A DNA stretch of 64,000 bases from Prevotella communis (GCF_022024115.1 NZ_CP091792.1:1-64000), one strand, 5' to 3'; shown: positions 17,747 through 26,676, counted from the stretch's first letter. Translations and numbers: made by a program. The notes: generated by a model from the letters alone, not told the origin.

Positions 17747-18601
17747 TTAGGCAGAAGCTTTGTTTCTGGATTTTATCATGCAATAGACGCCTATTGCAAT
17801 AAAGGGAATAGAGAGTATCTGTCCCATATCGAAGGGAAGGCCCTGCTCGAAGGCTTCCTGCACCTCCTTGAAGTACTCGATGAAGAAGCGGAAGGTGAAG
17901 ATATAAGCCAGGCAGAGGCCGAAATAGAAGCCGGTGCCTACGCGTTGCGGCATCTTCTTGTAGAGCCAGAACATCAGCCCGAAGAGTAGGGCATAGGCGA
18001 TGGCTTCGTAGAGCTGACCAGGATGGCGAAGAACCACTTGATGGGGACCGTCGTTCTGGACAAACCAGAAGGCCCAAGGCAGACTCTCGTCGGTAATCTT
18101 TCCTACGATTTCTGAGTTCATCAGGTTGCCAATGCGGATGCAACAGGCTGTGATACCTGTGGCAATAGCGATATTGTCGAGCACAACCCATGCAGGCACC
18201 TTGAAACGGCGCACATAGAGTAGGAGAGTGATGATCAGTCCCAGCGTACCTCCATGTGATGCAAGTCCTTGATAACCTGTCATTTTCCAACCACCTGCGG
18301 CATCAATATGGATAGGCAGGAACATCTCTATGACGCCCTTCCACGAAGTAAGGAAGTAGTCGGGCTGATAGAAGATACAATGTCCCAGACGGGCACCTAT
18401 CAGGATGCCCATGAAGCAATAGATGAACAGGGGTTCAAATTTCTCGTTGGGGATGCCCTGCTTCTTATACAGCCAGCGCACCATCAGATAGGCCAGTGCC
18501 AATCCGATGAGCCACATCAGCGAGTACCAGCGGATGCTGAACGGGCCGATGCTGAAGGCTTCAAGCGAAGGGTTCCAGAGAATATAACTGAGGATATTCA
18601 T
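17747..18601 (-). CDS. lgt: Prolipoprotein diacylglyceryl transferase
   Basis: Transfers diacylglycerol from phosphatidylglycerol to the lipobox cysteine, the first step of lipoprotein maturation, in the inner membrane. The 284-residue protein has the seven expected membrane segments, with RWYSLMWLIGLALAYLMVRW near the start, the essential His region YQGLASHGGTLGLII at about 115-130, and the Lgt signature CIRIGNLMNSEIVG at about 158-171, followed by RHPGQLYEA. It reads convergently to mutS and lies about 50 bp downstream of ychF on the same strand. Confidence 0.95.
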   Translation of the reverse strand: MNILSYILWNPSLEAFSIGPFSIRWYSLMWLIGLALAYLMVRWLYKKQGIPNEKFEPLFIYCFMGILIGARLGHCIFYQPDYFLTSWKGVIEMFLPIHIDAAGGWKMTGYQGLASHGGTLGLIITLLLYVRRFKVPAWVVLDNIAIATGITACCIRIGNLMNSEIVGKITDESLPWAFWFVQNDGPHQVVLRHPGQLYEAIAYALLFGLMFWLYKKMPQRVGTGFYFGLCLAYIFTFRFFIEYFKEVQEAFEQGLPFDMGQILSIPFIAIGVYCMIKSRNKASA

Positions 18602-18608
18602 ATTTTTC

Positions 18609-18652
18609 TCTAGTTTTAACTAGTTCGGCTAGTCTGACAAGTAAAAACTAGC
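18609..18652. repeat. CTAGTT palindromes between ychF and lgt
   Basis: CTAGTTTTAACTAG (18609-18622) is a perfect palindrome, followed by a GGCTAGT/ACTAGCC stem (about 18627-18652). It could attenuate transcription from ychF into lgt. Related CTAGTTAGCC motifs occur at about 350-385. Confidence 0.5.
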
Positions 18653-19753
18653 CTAGACATTGAATCTGAAGTGCATGATATCACCATCCTGCACCACGTA
18701 GTCCTTACCCTCTACGCCCATCTTACCAGCCTCGCGAACAGCAGCCTCAGAGCCGTATTTCAGGTAGTCTTCGTACTTGATGACCTCTGCACGGATAAAG
18801 CCTTTCTCGAAGTCGGTGTGGATGACACCAGCACACTGAGGAGCCTTCCAGCCCTTCTTGTAGGTCCAGGCCTTCACTTCCATCTCGCCAGCGGTGATAA
18901 AGGTCTCAAGGTTCAGCAGGGCATAGGCCTTCTTGATCAGACGGTTCACACCGCTCTCCTCCAAGCCCAGTTCCTCGAGGAACATCTGCTTGTCCTCGTA
19001 GCTCTCGAGTTCGGCGATATCCTCTTCGGTCTTAGCGGCGATGACCATAGCCTCGGCCCCTTCTTCCTTAGCCAGTGCCTCCACCTTCTTGGTGAAGTCG
19101 TTGCCACTCTTGGCATCAGCCTCGCCCACATTGCAAACGTAGAGCACGGGCTTTGAGGTCAGGAGGAAGAGGTTGCGGGCGCAGTCCTGCTCTTCTTTAC
19201 TGTCGAACTCCACGATACGGGCGTTCTTACCCTGTTCCAATACCTCTTTATATGCCTTCAGTACAGTTACTTCCACCTTGGCGTCCTTATTGCCGGCGGC
19301 AGCAGCCTTCTCCGTCTTAGCCAGACGGGAGTCGATGGTCTCGAGGTCCTTTAGCTGTAGCTCGGTGTCGATGATTTCCTTGTCGCGTATGGGGTCGATA
19401 CTACCATCTACATGGGTGATATTTTCGTCCTCAAAGCAGCGCAGCACGTGGATGATAGCATCCGTCTCGCGGATATTGCCAAGGAACTTGTTGCCAAGAC
19501 CTTCACCTTTGGAAGCGCCCTTTACCAGACCTGCGATATCCACGATTTCACAGGTAGCAGGAACGATACGTCCAGGGTGTACTATCTCGGCCAGTTTGGT
19601 CAGTCGTTCATCGGGTACGGTAATCACGCCCACGTTGGGCTCAATCGTACAGAAAGGGAAGTTTGCTGCCTGTGCCTTAGCGCTCGACAGACAATTGAAA
19701 AGTGTGGACTTGCCGACGTTAGGCAGTCCCACAATACCACATTTTAATGCCAT
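18653..19753 (-). CDS. ychF: Ribosome-binding ATPase YchF (Obg family)
   Basis: An Obg-family P-loop protein that prefers ATP, binds ribosomes and has been linked to oxidative-stress control. The 366 residues cover the whole fold. The Walker A loop is GLPNVGKSTLFNCLS (residues 8-22), G3 is DIAGLVKGASKGEGLGNKFL (about 68-87), and the G4 position reads YVCNVGEAD instead of NKxD, the change that explains ATP preference. A coiled coil sits at about 125-165 and a TGS domain ends the protein (DYVVQDGDIMHFRFNV). Its promoter is the second copy of the 64-bp repeat. Confidence 0.95.
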   Translation of the reverse strand: MALKCGIVGLPNVGKSTLFNCLSSAKAQAANFPFCTIEPNVGVITVPDERLTKLAEIVHPGRIVPATCEIVDIAGLVKGASKGEGLGNKFLGNIRETDAIIHVLRCFEDENITHVDGSIDPIRDKEIIDTELQLKDLETIDSRLAKTEKAAAAGNKDAKVEVTVLKAYKEVLEQGKNARIVEFDSKEEQDCARNLFLLTSKPVLYVCNVGEADAKSGNDFTKKVEALAKEEGAEAMVIAAKTEEDIAELESYEDKQMFLEELGLEESGVNRLIKKAYALLNLETFITAGEMEVKAWTYKKGWKAPQCAGVIHTDFEKGFIRAEVIKYEDYLKYGSEAAVREAGKMGVEGKDYVVQDGDIMHFRFNV

Positions 19754-19781
19754 TTTCTTTTATAAACGTTTATAAACTGGG

Positions 19782-19845
19782 TGCAAAGGTACGATTAAGT
19801 GAGCAGAAAACCAAAAGAATTTTGAGTTTTCTCGAGCGTGAGTAC
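19782..19845 (-). repeat. 64-bp repeat carrying the ychF promoter
   Basis: Exact inverted copy of 15006-15069. On the reverse strand it supplies TACCTTTG (19784-19791) and TTTG (19812-19815), spacer 20 bp, driving ychF. Confidence 0.9.
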
Positions 19846-19960
19846 TTTCGTTGAAGTTAAAGATACAAAAAACTTCGTTGTTTTCTACTTATGGTCTGAA
19901 CAATTGTTCCTTTCGTCGAATACTTTAGAAAAGTTATTCGATTTTTCCGTTTTTTATTCT

Positions 19961-19968
19961 TACCTTTG
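19961..19968 (+). promoter_or_regulatory. Promoter -7 box of the gene at 20035
   Basis: TACCTTTG followed by CACC. The 60-nt leader contains a small TCGTC-CGGGT-GACGA hairpin and a five-codon ATG-to-TGA reading frame at 19987-20004. Confidence 0.6.
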
Positions 19969-20034
19969 CACCATATTAAATCGACTATGAAATCGTCCGG
20001 GTGACGACGGATATTAAATCCAACAACAAATGCT

Positions 20035-20757
20035 ATGAATCAGCTTAAGAAACTAAGATTGAGATTTCAGGATTATTTTAGACATTATTCGCAGGCACAT
20101 CATTATTATGACGGACCATACCACGGAGGCCAGTCTTTTTACTCTTATTATCTGGATGATGAGGGGATGCGCGTATTTGATGGTCCCTTTCGTTATCAGT
20201 TATCATCTATCAGTCCTTATGGAAAAGCCTTTCGTAACGAGGCTGAGGGCAGTTTCCTGAACGGTTTGAAGGATGGAAAATGGCATTATTTCTTTAAGAG
20301 TGATACCCACAGGATGAAATTGACCGTTGACTATGTCAAAGGCAATATTGACGGCTATCTTTACTATGAGGAGTATAATGCGAATATGGTACAGAATAAG
20401 GCCTCTAAGACCAAGATATCGTTTCGCTCCTCCAAGCGCAGACTAATAGGAGAGGTGGTTGGTTTGTTTCAGGGTCATAAGTTCAAGGCACGCCTTGATG
20501 CCGAGGGACTGCCTCATGACAAGTGGTCGACGGCCGTCAATGACAAGGAACACGGTGAATGGGAGGCTGTAGAGGTGTGGAACCACGGTCACTTGGAAAA
20601 GGCCGAGCGCCGTCTCTTTACCTATGGCAGAAAAGAGGCTATCACACCCTATATGTGTCAGAAACTGAATCAGATGATTGACGAGATCAACCACAGTATG
20701 CTCTGCATCGTGAAACACGGGTCGCTGGGTGGACTGTCGTATATCCCAGTAGCTTGA
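20035..20757 (+). CDS. MORN-like repeat protein, function unknown
   Basis: A 240-residue soluble protein without signal peptide. Between residues about 30 and 180 it has beta-strand units in the style of MORN/YwqK repeats: YHGGQSFYSYYLDDEG, then GSFLNGLKDGKWHYFF, then DYVKGNIDGYLYYEEYN, then VNDKEHGEWEAVEVW. Such repeats act as scaffolds or lipid contacts in other proteins; nothing catalytic is visible. The final 40 residues are different (MCQKLNQMIDEINHSML). It is a single-gene unit with its own promoter and a strong terminator shared with convergent polA. Confidence 0.75.
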   Translation: MNQLKKLRLRFQDYFRHYSQAHHYYDGPYHGGQSFYSYYLDDEGMRVFDGPFRYQLSSISPYGKAFRNEAEGSFLNGLKDGKWHYFFKSDTHRMKLTVDYVKGNIDGYLYYEEYNANMVQNKASKTKISFRSSKRRLIGEVVGLFQGHKFKARLDAEGLPHDKWSTAVNDKEHGEWEAVEVWNHGHLEKAERRLFTYGRKEAITPYMCQKLNQMIDEINHSMLCIVKHGSLGGLSYIPVA

Positions 20758-20766
20758 TATATAAGT

Positions 20767-20803
20767 AATTAGCGCGTTAGGAATGCCTAACGCGCTAATT
20801 CTT
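20767..20803. terminator. Bidirectional terminator between the MORN-like gene and polA
   Basis: A perfect stem with arms AATTAGCGCGTTAGG and CCTAACGCGCTAATT, AATG loop and a short T-rich tail, placed between convergent genes. Confidence 0.85.
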
Positions 20804-23572
20804 TTAATGGGCCTCAAGCCAGTTGTTTCCAAAACCAGAGTCGGCCACAAGGGGCACGCTGAGTGGGAAGGCATGTTGCATCTCTTCCAGAACGATTCGT
20901 TCTACCAGCTCCTTTTCCTCAGGATAGACGGAGAAGTTGAGTTCGTCGTGTACCTGCAGAATCATCTTCGAACGGATACCCTCGGCCTTGAATCGCTGAT
21001 AGATATGTATCATAGCTACCTTGATGATATCGGCAGCAGTGCCCTGAATCGGGGCATTGATGGCATTACGCTCGGCAAAGCCACGTACGGTAGCGTTCTG
21101 TGAGTTGATATCCGGCAGATAGCGACGACGACCGAAGAGGGTAGTGACGTAGCCCTGTTTGCGGGCAATCTCCTTCGATTGTTCCATATAGTCGTGAACC
21201 TGCGGGAAGGTCTGGAAGTAGCCGTCAATCAGCATCTTAGCCTCTTCTCGAGGGATATCCAGACGTTCAGCCAGACCAAAGACAGTGATGCCATAGATGA
21301 TACCGAAGTTGGCCCGTTTTGACTTGGTACGCTCATCGCGCGTTACCTCTTCAATCGGTTTCTTGTAGATATTGGCAGCGGTGGCAGCATGCAGATCCTT
21401 GCCATCCTGGAACACATGCAGCATGTTTTCATCTTGCGACAAGTGAGCCATCACACGCAGTTCAATCTGACTGTAGTCTGCTGAAAAAAACAAACATCCT
21501 GGTTCAGGAATGAAAGCCTTGCGAATCTCCTTGCCGTCCTCACCGCGAATAGGAATATTCTGGAGGTTGGGGTCAGACGACGAAAGTCGGCCCGTAGCCG
21601 TGATGGTCTGATTAAACGACGTATGGATATGTCCTGTGCGAGGGTTAATCAGTTTGGGAAGTGCCTCCACATAGGTACCTATCAGTTTCTTTAAACCTCT
21701 GTGTTCCAATATGTCAGACACGATTTCGTGCTTGTTCTTCAGTTGCTGGAGCACCTCTTCGCTGGTGACATACTGCCCCGTCTTGGTCTTCTTGGCCTTC
21801 TCCACAATCTTGAGTTTGTCAAACAAGATTTCACCTACCTGTTTAGGTGATGCTATGTTGAATGCCTCTCCTGCAAGTTCGTAGATACGTTTCTCTATCT
21901 CATTCATTCGCTCCGTCAAAATCCTTGACGTCTCGCTGAGCGACTCCGTATCCAGGCACACGCCGTTCATCTCCATCTCAGCCAAGACAGGCATCAGCGG
22001 CATCTCTATCTGATAGAAGAGGTCCTCACACTCGTGCTTCTTGAGTTCAGGTTCCAGTTTGTTTTTCAACTGCAACGTGATGTCGGCATCCTCACAAGCA
22101 TACTCATAGACCTGAGAGGGTGGGAGGTCGCGCATGGATTTCTGGTTCTTACCCTTCGCCCCTATCAGTTCATCAATATGAATGGTCTGATAGTTCAGAT
22201 ACACCTCGGCCATATAGTCCATGTTGTGACGCAGTTCGGGTTGGATGAGATAATGAGCAATCATTGTGTCCCACATCGGACCGTCGAGATGCACATCATA
22301 ATTTCTTAACACCTCGAGGTCGTACTTCAGATTTTGCCCAATCTTTAAGATTTTGGGGTTTTCATAAAGCGGTTTAAAGATATTAACAATTCGCAACGCT
22401 TCTTCACGATTGGCAGGAATGGGCACATAAAAGGCCTTGTGTTCCTCTACCGAGAAGCTCAAACCCACCAATTCTGCGTTGATGGCCGAGGTTGAAGTGG
22501 TCTCCGTGTCTAGAACGAGAAATTCTTTTGTTAAGAAATAGTCACGAATTTGTTGCATTTCATCCTCATTTTCAACGAGTTTGTACTCGTGAGCCACCGT
22601 TTTAAGGGTCTCAAAACTCGAAAATTTTGAGTCACCTGCATCGTTGGGCGCAAATTCTGCAAACAAATCGAGCTGTGTATTATCAGTTTTTGGCTTCTTT
22701 TCAACTTTTTTAAGAACCCTGTTAGTCAGAGCCTTGAATTCCAGTTCGGTGAAGAGAGCAGTCAGTTTTTCCTCATCAGGTGACTGCAGTGTCAGATCGT
22801 CCAGGTTGAGTTCAATGGGAACCTCGGTGCAGATGGTTGCAAGGAAATATGACATACGGATATCCTCCACATGTTCCTCCACCTTTTTCTTAAGAGCACC
22901 CTTCAGTTCCTCCGTTCGCTGCAGCAGTTCATCAACCGAATTGAAGTCGTTGATGAGTTTGGTGGCCGTCTTCTCTCCCACACCCGGACAACCGGGGAAG
23001 TTGTCTGCCGAGTCGCCCATCAGTGCCAGGAGGTCGATGACCTGGAGTGGGGTAGTGATACCATATTTATCACACACCTCCTTGGGACCCATCACCTCAT
23101 AACCGCCTCCATGACGAGGACGGTAGATGCTCACCTTGTCTGTGACCAACTGGCCATAATCCTTATCGGGCGTGAGCATAAATGTCTGCACACCATCGAT
23201 GGAATCAGCCTTTTTTGCCAGTGTTCCGATAACGTCATCGGCCTCAAAACCATCTACTTGCAGTACGGGAATACGATAGGCAGCCAGCAGATCCTTGATG
23301 ATGGGAACGGCTTTCTTGATATCCTCCGGCGTGGCTTCACGCTGTGCTTTGTATGCAGGAAACTTGTCGCTACGGAAGGTGGGTCCATGAGGGTCAAAGG
23401 CCACACCTAAGTATTTGGGTTGCTCCTTTTCGATAACCTCCTGGAGCGTGTTGACAAAACCTATGATAGCTGACGTGTTGAGCCCCTTGGAATTGATTCT
23501 GGGGTTTTTGATAAATGCGTAATACGACCTGTATATAAGGGCGTAGGCGTCGAGCAAAAATAGTTTCTCCAT
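20804..23572 (-). CDS. polA: DNA polymerase I
   Basis: Replicative gap filling, primer removal and repair. The 922-residue protein has all three domains. The N-terminal 5' nuclease comprises LFLLDAYALIYRSYYAF, FEADDVIGTLA and LTPDKDYGQLV, with a helix-hairpin-helix at GDSADNFPGCPGVGEKTA. The 3'-5' exonuclease keeps its acidic residues (LVLDTETTSTSA), so proofreading may be active. In the polymerase, motif A is FSADYSQIELRVMAHL, motif B is RTKSKRANFGIIYGI and motif C is QVHDELNF. ATG 23572 gives the standard MEKLFLLDAYA start; a longer in-frame form would overlap the divergent gene and lacks support. Confidence 0.96.
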   Translation of the reverse strand: MEKLFLLDAYALIYRSYYAFIKNPRINSKGLNTSAIIGFVNTLQEVIEKEQPKYLGVAFDPHGPTFRSDKFPAYKAQREATPEDIKKAVPIIKDLLAAYRIPVLQVDGFEADDVIGTLAKKADSIDGVQTFMLTPDKDYGQLVTDKVSIYRPRHGGGYEVMGPKEVCDKYGITTPLQVIDLLALMGDSADNFPGCPGVGEKTATKLINDFNSVDELLQRTEELKGALKKKVEEHVEDIRMSYFLATICTEVPIELNLDDLTLQSPDEEKLTALFTELEFKALTNRVLKKVEKKPKTDNTQLDLFAEFAPNDAGDSKFSSFETLKTVAHEYKLVENEDEMQQIRDYFLTKEFLVLDTETTSTSAINAELVGLSFSVEEHKAFYVPIPANREEALRIVNIFKPLYENPKILKIGQNLKYDLEVLRNYDVHLDGPMWDTMIAHYLIQPELRHNMDYMAEVYLNYQTIHIDELIGAKGKNQKSMRDLPPSQVYEYACEDADITLQLKNKLEPELKKHECEDLFYQIEMPLMPVLAEMEMNGVCLDTESLSETSRILTERMNEIEKRIYELAGEAFNIASPKQVGEILFDKLKIVEKAKKTKTGQYVTSEEVLQQLKNKHEIVSDILEHRGLKKLIGTYVEALPKLINPRTGHIHTSFNQTITATGRLSSSDPNLQNIPIRGEDGKEIRKAFIPEPGCLFFSADYSQIELRVMAHLSQDENMLHVFQDGKDLHAATAANIYKKPIEEVTRDERTKSKRANFGIIYGITVFGLAERLDIPREEAKMLIDGYFQTFPQVHDYMEQSKEIARKQGYVTTLFGRRRYLPDINSQNATVRGFAERNAINAPIQGTAADIIKVAMIHIYQRFKAEGIRSKMILQVHDELNFSVYPEEKELVERIVLEEMQHAFPLSVPLVADSGFGNNWLEAH

Positions 23573-23609
23573 AATTATTTCAGAATTTTCGTGTAAAATT
23601 ACTAAAAAA

Positions 23610-23642
23610 TTTGGCAATATATGGATATTTTCTGTAATTTTG
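23610..23642 (+). promoter_or_regulatory. Promoter of polyprenyl synthetase gene
   Basis: TTTG at 23610-23613 and TAATTTTG at 23635-23642, spacer 21 bp. A weaker divergent TAATTTTA at about 23592-23599 may serve polA. Confidence 0.6.
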
Positions 23643-23659
23643 TAGCAAAAATATAAAAA

Positions 23660-24640
23660 ATGGACCAATTATCGCTTATCAAACAACCAATTGACCAAGA
23701 ATTTAATGAGTTTACAGCCCTTTTCAAGGAGTCGTTGACCCACGGCGACCATCTGTTGTCTGAGATGTTGACTCATATCCGTCAGCGAGGTGGTAAGCGT
23801 ATGCGTCCAATCCTAACCCTGCTTATTGCAAAGAATTATGGTGGTGTGACAGCCGAGACACAGAATGCGGCTATCGGTCTGGAACTGCTCCATACGGCTT
23901 CTCTGGTTCACGATGATGTGGTGGATGAGAGTGAGGAGCGTCGCGGACAGGCTTCGGTGAATGCCACCTATAGTAATAATGCAGCCGTGCTGGTGGGAGA
24001 TTTCATCCTTTCTACGGCCTTGCTCTATGTGTCTCACACAAATAACCAGCGCATTATCAGCAACCTGGCACAGTTGGGCCGCACGCTGGCTTCTGGCGAG
24101 TTGCTTCAGCTGTGGAACATCAGTAATACGGAGATATCAGAGGACATCTACTATGATGTGATCAAGCAGAAAACAGCCGTTTTATTCGAGTCGTGTGCAG
24201 CCATTGGAGCCCTTTCTGCAGGCGCTTCTGACGAGGAGGTGGAGAAAGCCAAGCTCTTCGGTCAGAACCTGGGTATCATGTTCCAGATTCGTGATGATAT
24301 CTTTGATTATTACGATTCCAAGGAGATAGGAAAGCCTACGGGCAACGATATGGCCGAGGGTAAACTGACCCTGCCCGTGATCTACGCCCTCAACAATAAT
24401 CCTCAGTATGAGGCAATGATGAACCTGGCCAGAAAGGTGAAGGCACGCACTATCAATACCGATGAAATTGCCGTTTTGGTGGAGTTTACCAAGCGTTCTG
24501 GTGGTATAGAATACGCCGAGAAACGCATGGAGGATTTCCATCAGGAAGCCCTGAAATATCTGGATGAATCCGTTAGCGATACGGCCATTCGCGATGCGCT
24601 GAAGGCCTATCTGGACTACGTGATTCGTCGTAATAAGTAA
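23660..24640 (+). CDS. Polyprenyl diphosphate synthase (octaprenyl type)
   Basis: A trans-isoprenyl synthase that condenses farnesyl diphosphate with isopentenyl diphosphate to make the quinone side chain, in the cytosol or at the membrane face. The 326 residues include the first Asp-rich motif in LLHTASLVHDDVVDESEERR (about 77-96; DDxxD read as DDVVD), the GGKRMRPIL substrate site (about 44-52), and the second Asp-rich motif FQIRDDIFDYYD (about 215). Chain length cannot be fixed from sequence; Prevotella menaquinones suggest long chains. A membrane protein gene follows after 9 bp. Confidence 0.92.
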   Translation: MDQLSLIKQPIDQEFNEFTALFKESLTHGDHLLSEMLTHIRQRGGKRMRPILTLLIAKNYGGVTAETQNAAIGLELLHTASLVHDDVVDESEERRGQASVNATYSNNAAVLVGDFILSTALLYVSHTNNQRIISNLAQLGRTLASGELLQLWNISNTEISEDIYYDVIKQKTAVLFESCAAIGALSAGASDEEVEKAKLFGQNLGIMFQIRDDIFDYYDSKEIGKPTGNDMAEGKLTLPVIYALNNNPQYEAMMNLARKVKARTINTDEIAVLVEFTKRSGGIEYAEKRMEDFHQEALKYLDESVSDTAIRDALKAYLDYVIRRNK

Positions 24641-24649
24641 AACAATGTT

Positions 24650-25261
24650 ATGAAGTCGTTCAGCAAGCGGACATGGTTAAAAATCGGCACGATAGGCATC
24701 GCATTCATGTGTGTGCTGATGTGCGGTCTGATGTATATCTCTTTCCGTCCCGACACCCTGAAGATGTTTCATTTCTTCAAGGTTTTCGGTTTGTTGGATT
24801 ACCTGGAGGAATTGCAGCATAACCCTGCTCGCGTGCCCAGTTGGATACTCTATAACCTGCCCGATGGCGCCTGGCTGTTTGCCTACAGTATCCTGATAGC
24901 CTGCTTCTGGAATTTCAAGATAAAAGACTGTTGGATGTTCGTCCTGGTAATGCCGTTTATCTGCATTCCTCACGAGTTCCTCCAGGGTCTTGGCATCATG
25001 CATGGCACCTACGATCCTTCTGATGTACTGGCTTATCTGCTGGCTATCATGGCTGGTTTCACGTACATCTATATTGTTCATTCACTGGCATTTAAGGATG
25101 TGGATAGGGTAGAGCGACGTCGCAAGAGTACCACCAAGCTGGTGCTCACTTCGCTGTGCTTTGCACTCTTCGTGCTGCTGGCTATCGGCAGTGATGATAC
25201 GGTAGGACGTATCAGTGCCGGAACGGGCGAGGTAAACGCCGTGGAAGAACTCTGGAAGTAA
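24650..25261 (+). CDS. Small integral membrane protein, unknown
   Basis: A 203-residue protein with about five hydrophobic segments: residues 12-32 (IGIAFMCVLMCGLMYISF), 70-90, 95-115, 125-150 and 165-185. The central PFICIPHEFLQGLGIMHGTY and YDPSDVLAYLLA region has the polar, conserved look of a VanZ-like membrane domain, but I cannot assign it with confidence. It follows the polyprenyl synthase gene by 9 bp and ends at a hairpin shared with convergent deoC. Confidence 0.7.
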   Translation: MKSFSKRTWLKIGTIGIAFMCVLMCGLMYISFRPDTLKMFHFFKVFGLLDYLEELQHNPARVPSWILYNLPDGAWLFAYSILIACFWNFKIKDCWMFVLVMPFICIPHEFLQGLGIMHGTYDPSDVLAYLLAIMAGFTYIYIVHSLAFKDVDRVERRRKSTTKLVLTSLCFALFVLLAIGSDDTVGRISAGTGEVNAVEELWK

Positions 25262-25275
25262 GGGTAAAAGGTAAA

Positions 25276-25349
25276 GTGAAAAACGAAAAATTTGCTACCG
25301 CAAATCTCAAATTAGAGACCATCGCGGTAGCAAATTTTTCACTTTTCAC
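25276..25349. terminator. Large hairpin between convergent genes
   Basis: Arms 25276-25301 and 25324-25349 are near-perfect inverses (GCGGTAGCAAATTTTTC) with a 22-nt loop. It probably ends both transcripts. The right arm belongs to the repeat family found at 9342-9375. Confidence 0.6.
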
Positions 25350-25373
25350 TATTCACTATTCCCTTCCTTCGGT

Positions 25374-26264
25374 TTAGAAGAACTTGACTTCTTTGCCTAT
25401 AACCTCGCTGAGCAGCAGGTTGGCCAGGCGGCTGGTACCCATGCGGAACCATTTGTTGGTGAGCCATTTCTCGCCCAGAACCTCTTTCACGATGGTATAG
25501 TAAATCAGTGCGTCCATCACGCTGTTGAGTCCTCCAGCGGGCTTAAAACCAATCTGTACGCCGGTCTGTTCGTAATATTCCTTGATAGCCTGACACATCA
25601 CGTAGGCAGCCTCTGGCGTAGCAGCTGGTTCCAACTTACCCGTAGAGGTCTTGATATAGTCGCCACCGGCATACATCGACAGGATAGAGGCAATCTTGAT
25701 GTTCTTGGCGGTCTTCAGACAACCTGTCTCCAGAATCACCTTCATATCGTGCTCGCCGCAGGCTTCTTTCTGCTGCTGAATCTCGTCTACCACGGTCTCG
25801 TAGTCACCCTCCAGGAACTGTCCCACGGGCATCACGATATCAATCTCTGTAGCACCGTCCTTGATGGCCATAGAGGTCTCTACAGTCTTTACCTCAATAA
25901 GGCTCTGAGATGAGGGGAAACTGCCTGATACGCAGGCTACTTCTACGCCTTCTACCTCCAAGGTCTCGCTGACCACCTTGGCAAACTTAGGGTAGACGCA
26001 GATGGTGGCTACGTGGGGCAGGTCAGGGTAGGCCTCTTCAAACTGGTTGACCTTCTCGGTGAATGCCAGTACGGATGTATCGCTGTCGGTGGTCTTCAGG
26101 GTGGTAAGTTCCACGCTTCCCATCAGGAATTTCTTCACCTCTGGGGTATCGTTTTCGTGCACTTTCTCGGCAATGATCTTCTTCACTGCATCCTTTACTT
26201 CCTCGTCGGTAATGTCGAGGTTGTACTTGCTGAGCACTTGCTCAATCTTACTCATTTCTGCCAT
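25374..26264 (-). CDS. deoC: Deoxyribose-phosphate aldolase
   Basis: Cleaves 2-deoxyribose 5-phosphate to glyceraldehyde 3-phosphate and acetaldehyde in deoxynucleoside catabolism; cytosolic class I aldolase with a TIM barrel. At 296 residues it is longer than E. coli DeoC because of an N-terminal helical extension (residues 1-50), as in other Bacteroidetes. The Schiff-base lysine lies in GGDYIKTSTGK, and the second catalytic lysine in IGFKPAGGLN. The Asp in IDIVMPVGQFLEGDY is also conserved. Third gene of a dtd-mazG-deoC series with 18- and 48-bp gaps. Confidence 0.95.
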   Translation of the reverse strand: MAEMSKIEQVLSKYNLDITDEEVKDAVKKIIAEKVHENDTPEVKKFLMGSVELTTLKTTDSDTSVLAFTEKVNQFEEAYPDLPHVATICVYPKFAKVVSETLEVEGVEVACVSGSFPSSQSLIEVKTVETSMAIKDGATEIDIVMPVGQFLEGDYETVVDEIQQQKEACGEHDMKVILETGCLKTAKNIKIASILSMYAGGDYIKTSTGKLEPAATPEAAYVMCQAIKEYYEQTGVQIGFKPAGGLNSVMDALIYYTIVKEVLGEKWLTNKWFRMGTSRLANLLLSEVIGKEVKFF

Positions 26265-26282
26265 AGTTATTATATTTAAAAG

Positions 26283-26627
26283 TTACTTTAATTTGGGGTT
26301 GGAGAGATGTCTTTTTGCGTCTCTTTTCGTCTTTTTCTCGATGGATTTCTGGAGCTCTTCGGTCAAATTGATGCCTGTTTGGTTGGCCAGACAGAGCAAT
26401 ACCCACAGCACGTCAGCCATCTCTTCACCCAGGGCAGCCTTTCCGTTGTCGGCCTTTCGGGGGTCTGACGCTTTCCACGACTGTTCGCCATAGCGACGAC
26501 TGATCACGCGGGCCAGTTCGCCCACTTCCTCGGTCAGCACGGCCATGTTGGTCAACTCCGAGAAATAGCGCACGCCGTACGCCTTAATCCATTCATCTAC
26601 CGTATTTTGTGCTTCTTGTATTGTCAT
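26283..26627 (-). CDS. MazG-like nucleotide pyrophosphohydrolase
   Basis: A 114-residue all-alpha NTP pyrophosphohydrolase, the compact single-domain form. The metal-binding motif reads EEVGELARVISRR followed about 20 residues on by EEMADVLWVLLCLANQ, the ExxE(12-28)ExxD arrangement of the family. It probably removes damaged or excess nucleoside triphosphates, which fits its position between a tRNA proofreading gene and deoC. Physiological substrate unknown. Confidence 0.88.
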   Translation of the reverse strand: MTIQEAQNTVDEWIKAYGVRYFSELTNMAVLTEEVGELARVISRRYGEQSWKASDPRKADNGKAALGEEMADVLWVLLCLANQTGINLTEELQKSIEKKTKRDAKRHLSNPKLK

Positions 26628-26642
26628 TTTCTTATCTAATTA

Positions 26643-26676
26643 CTCCCCTCCATTCAGGGAGGGGAATGGGAGGGTC
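26643..26676. repeat. GGGAGGGG hairpin repeat, copy A
   Basis: ACTCCCCTCC, ATTCA, GGGAGGGG, then AATGGGAGGGTCTAC. A related copy in the opposite orientation is at 52371-52410. It lies between dtd and mazG and reaches the end of dtd. Confidence 0.65.

Noticed and set aside
23573..23668. 32-residue N-terminal extension of DNA polymerase I
   Set aside because: It runs through the divergent promoter region and overlaps the polyprenyl synthase gene; the conserved protein starts at 23572.
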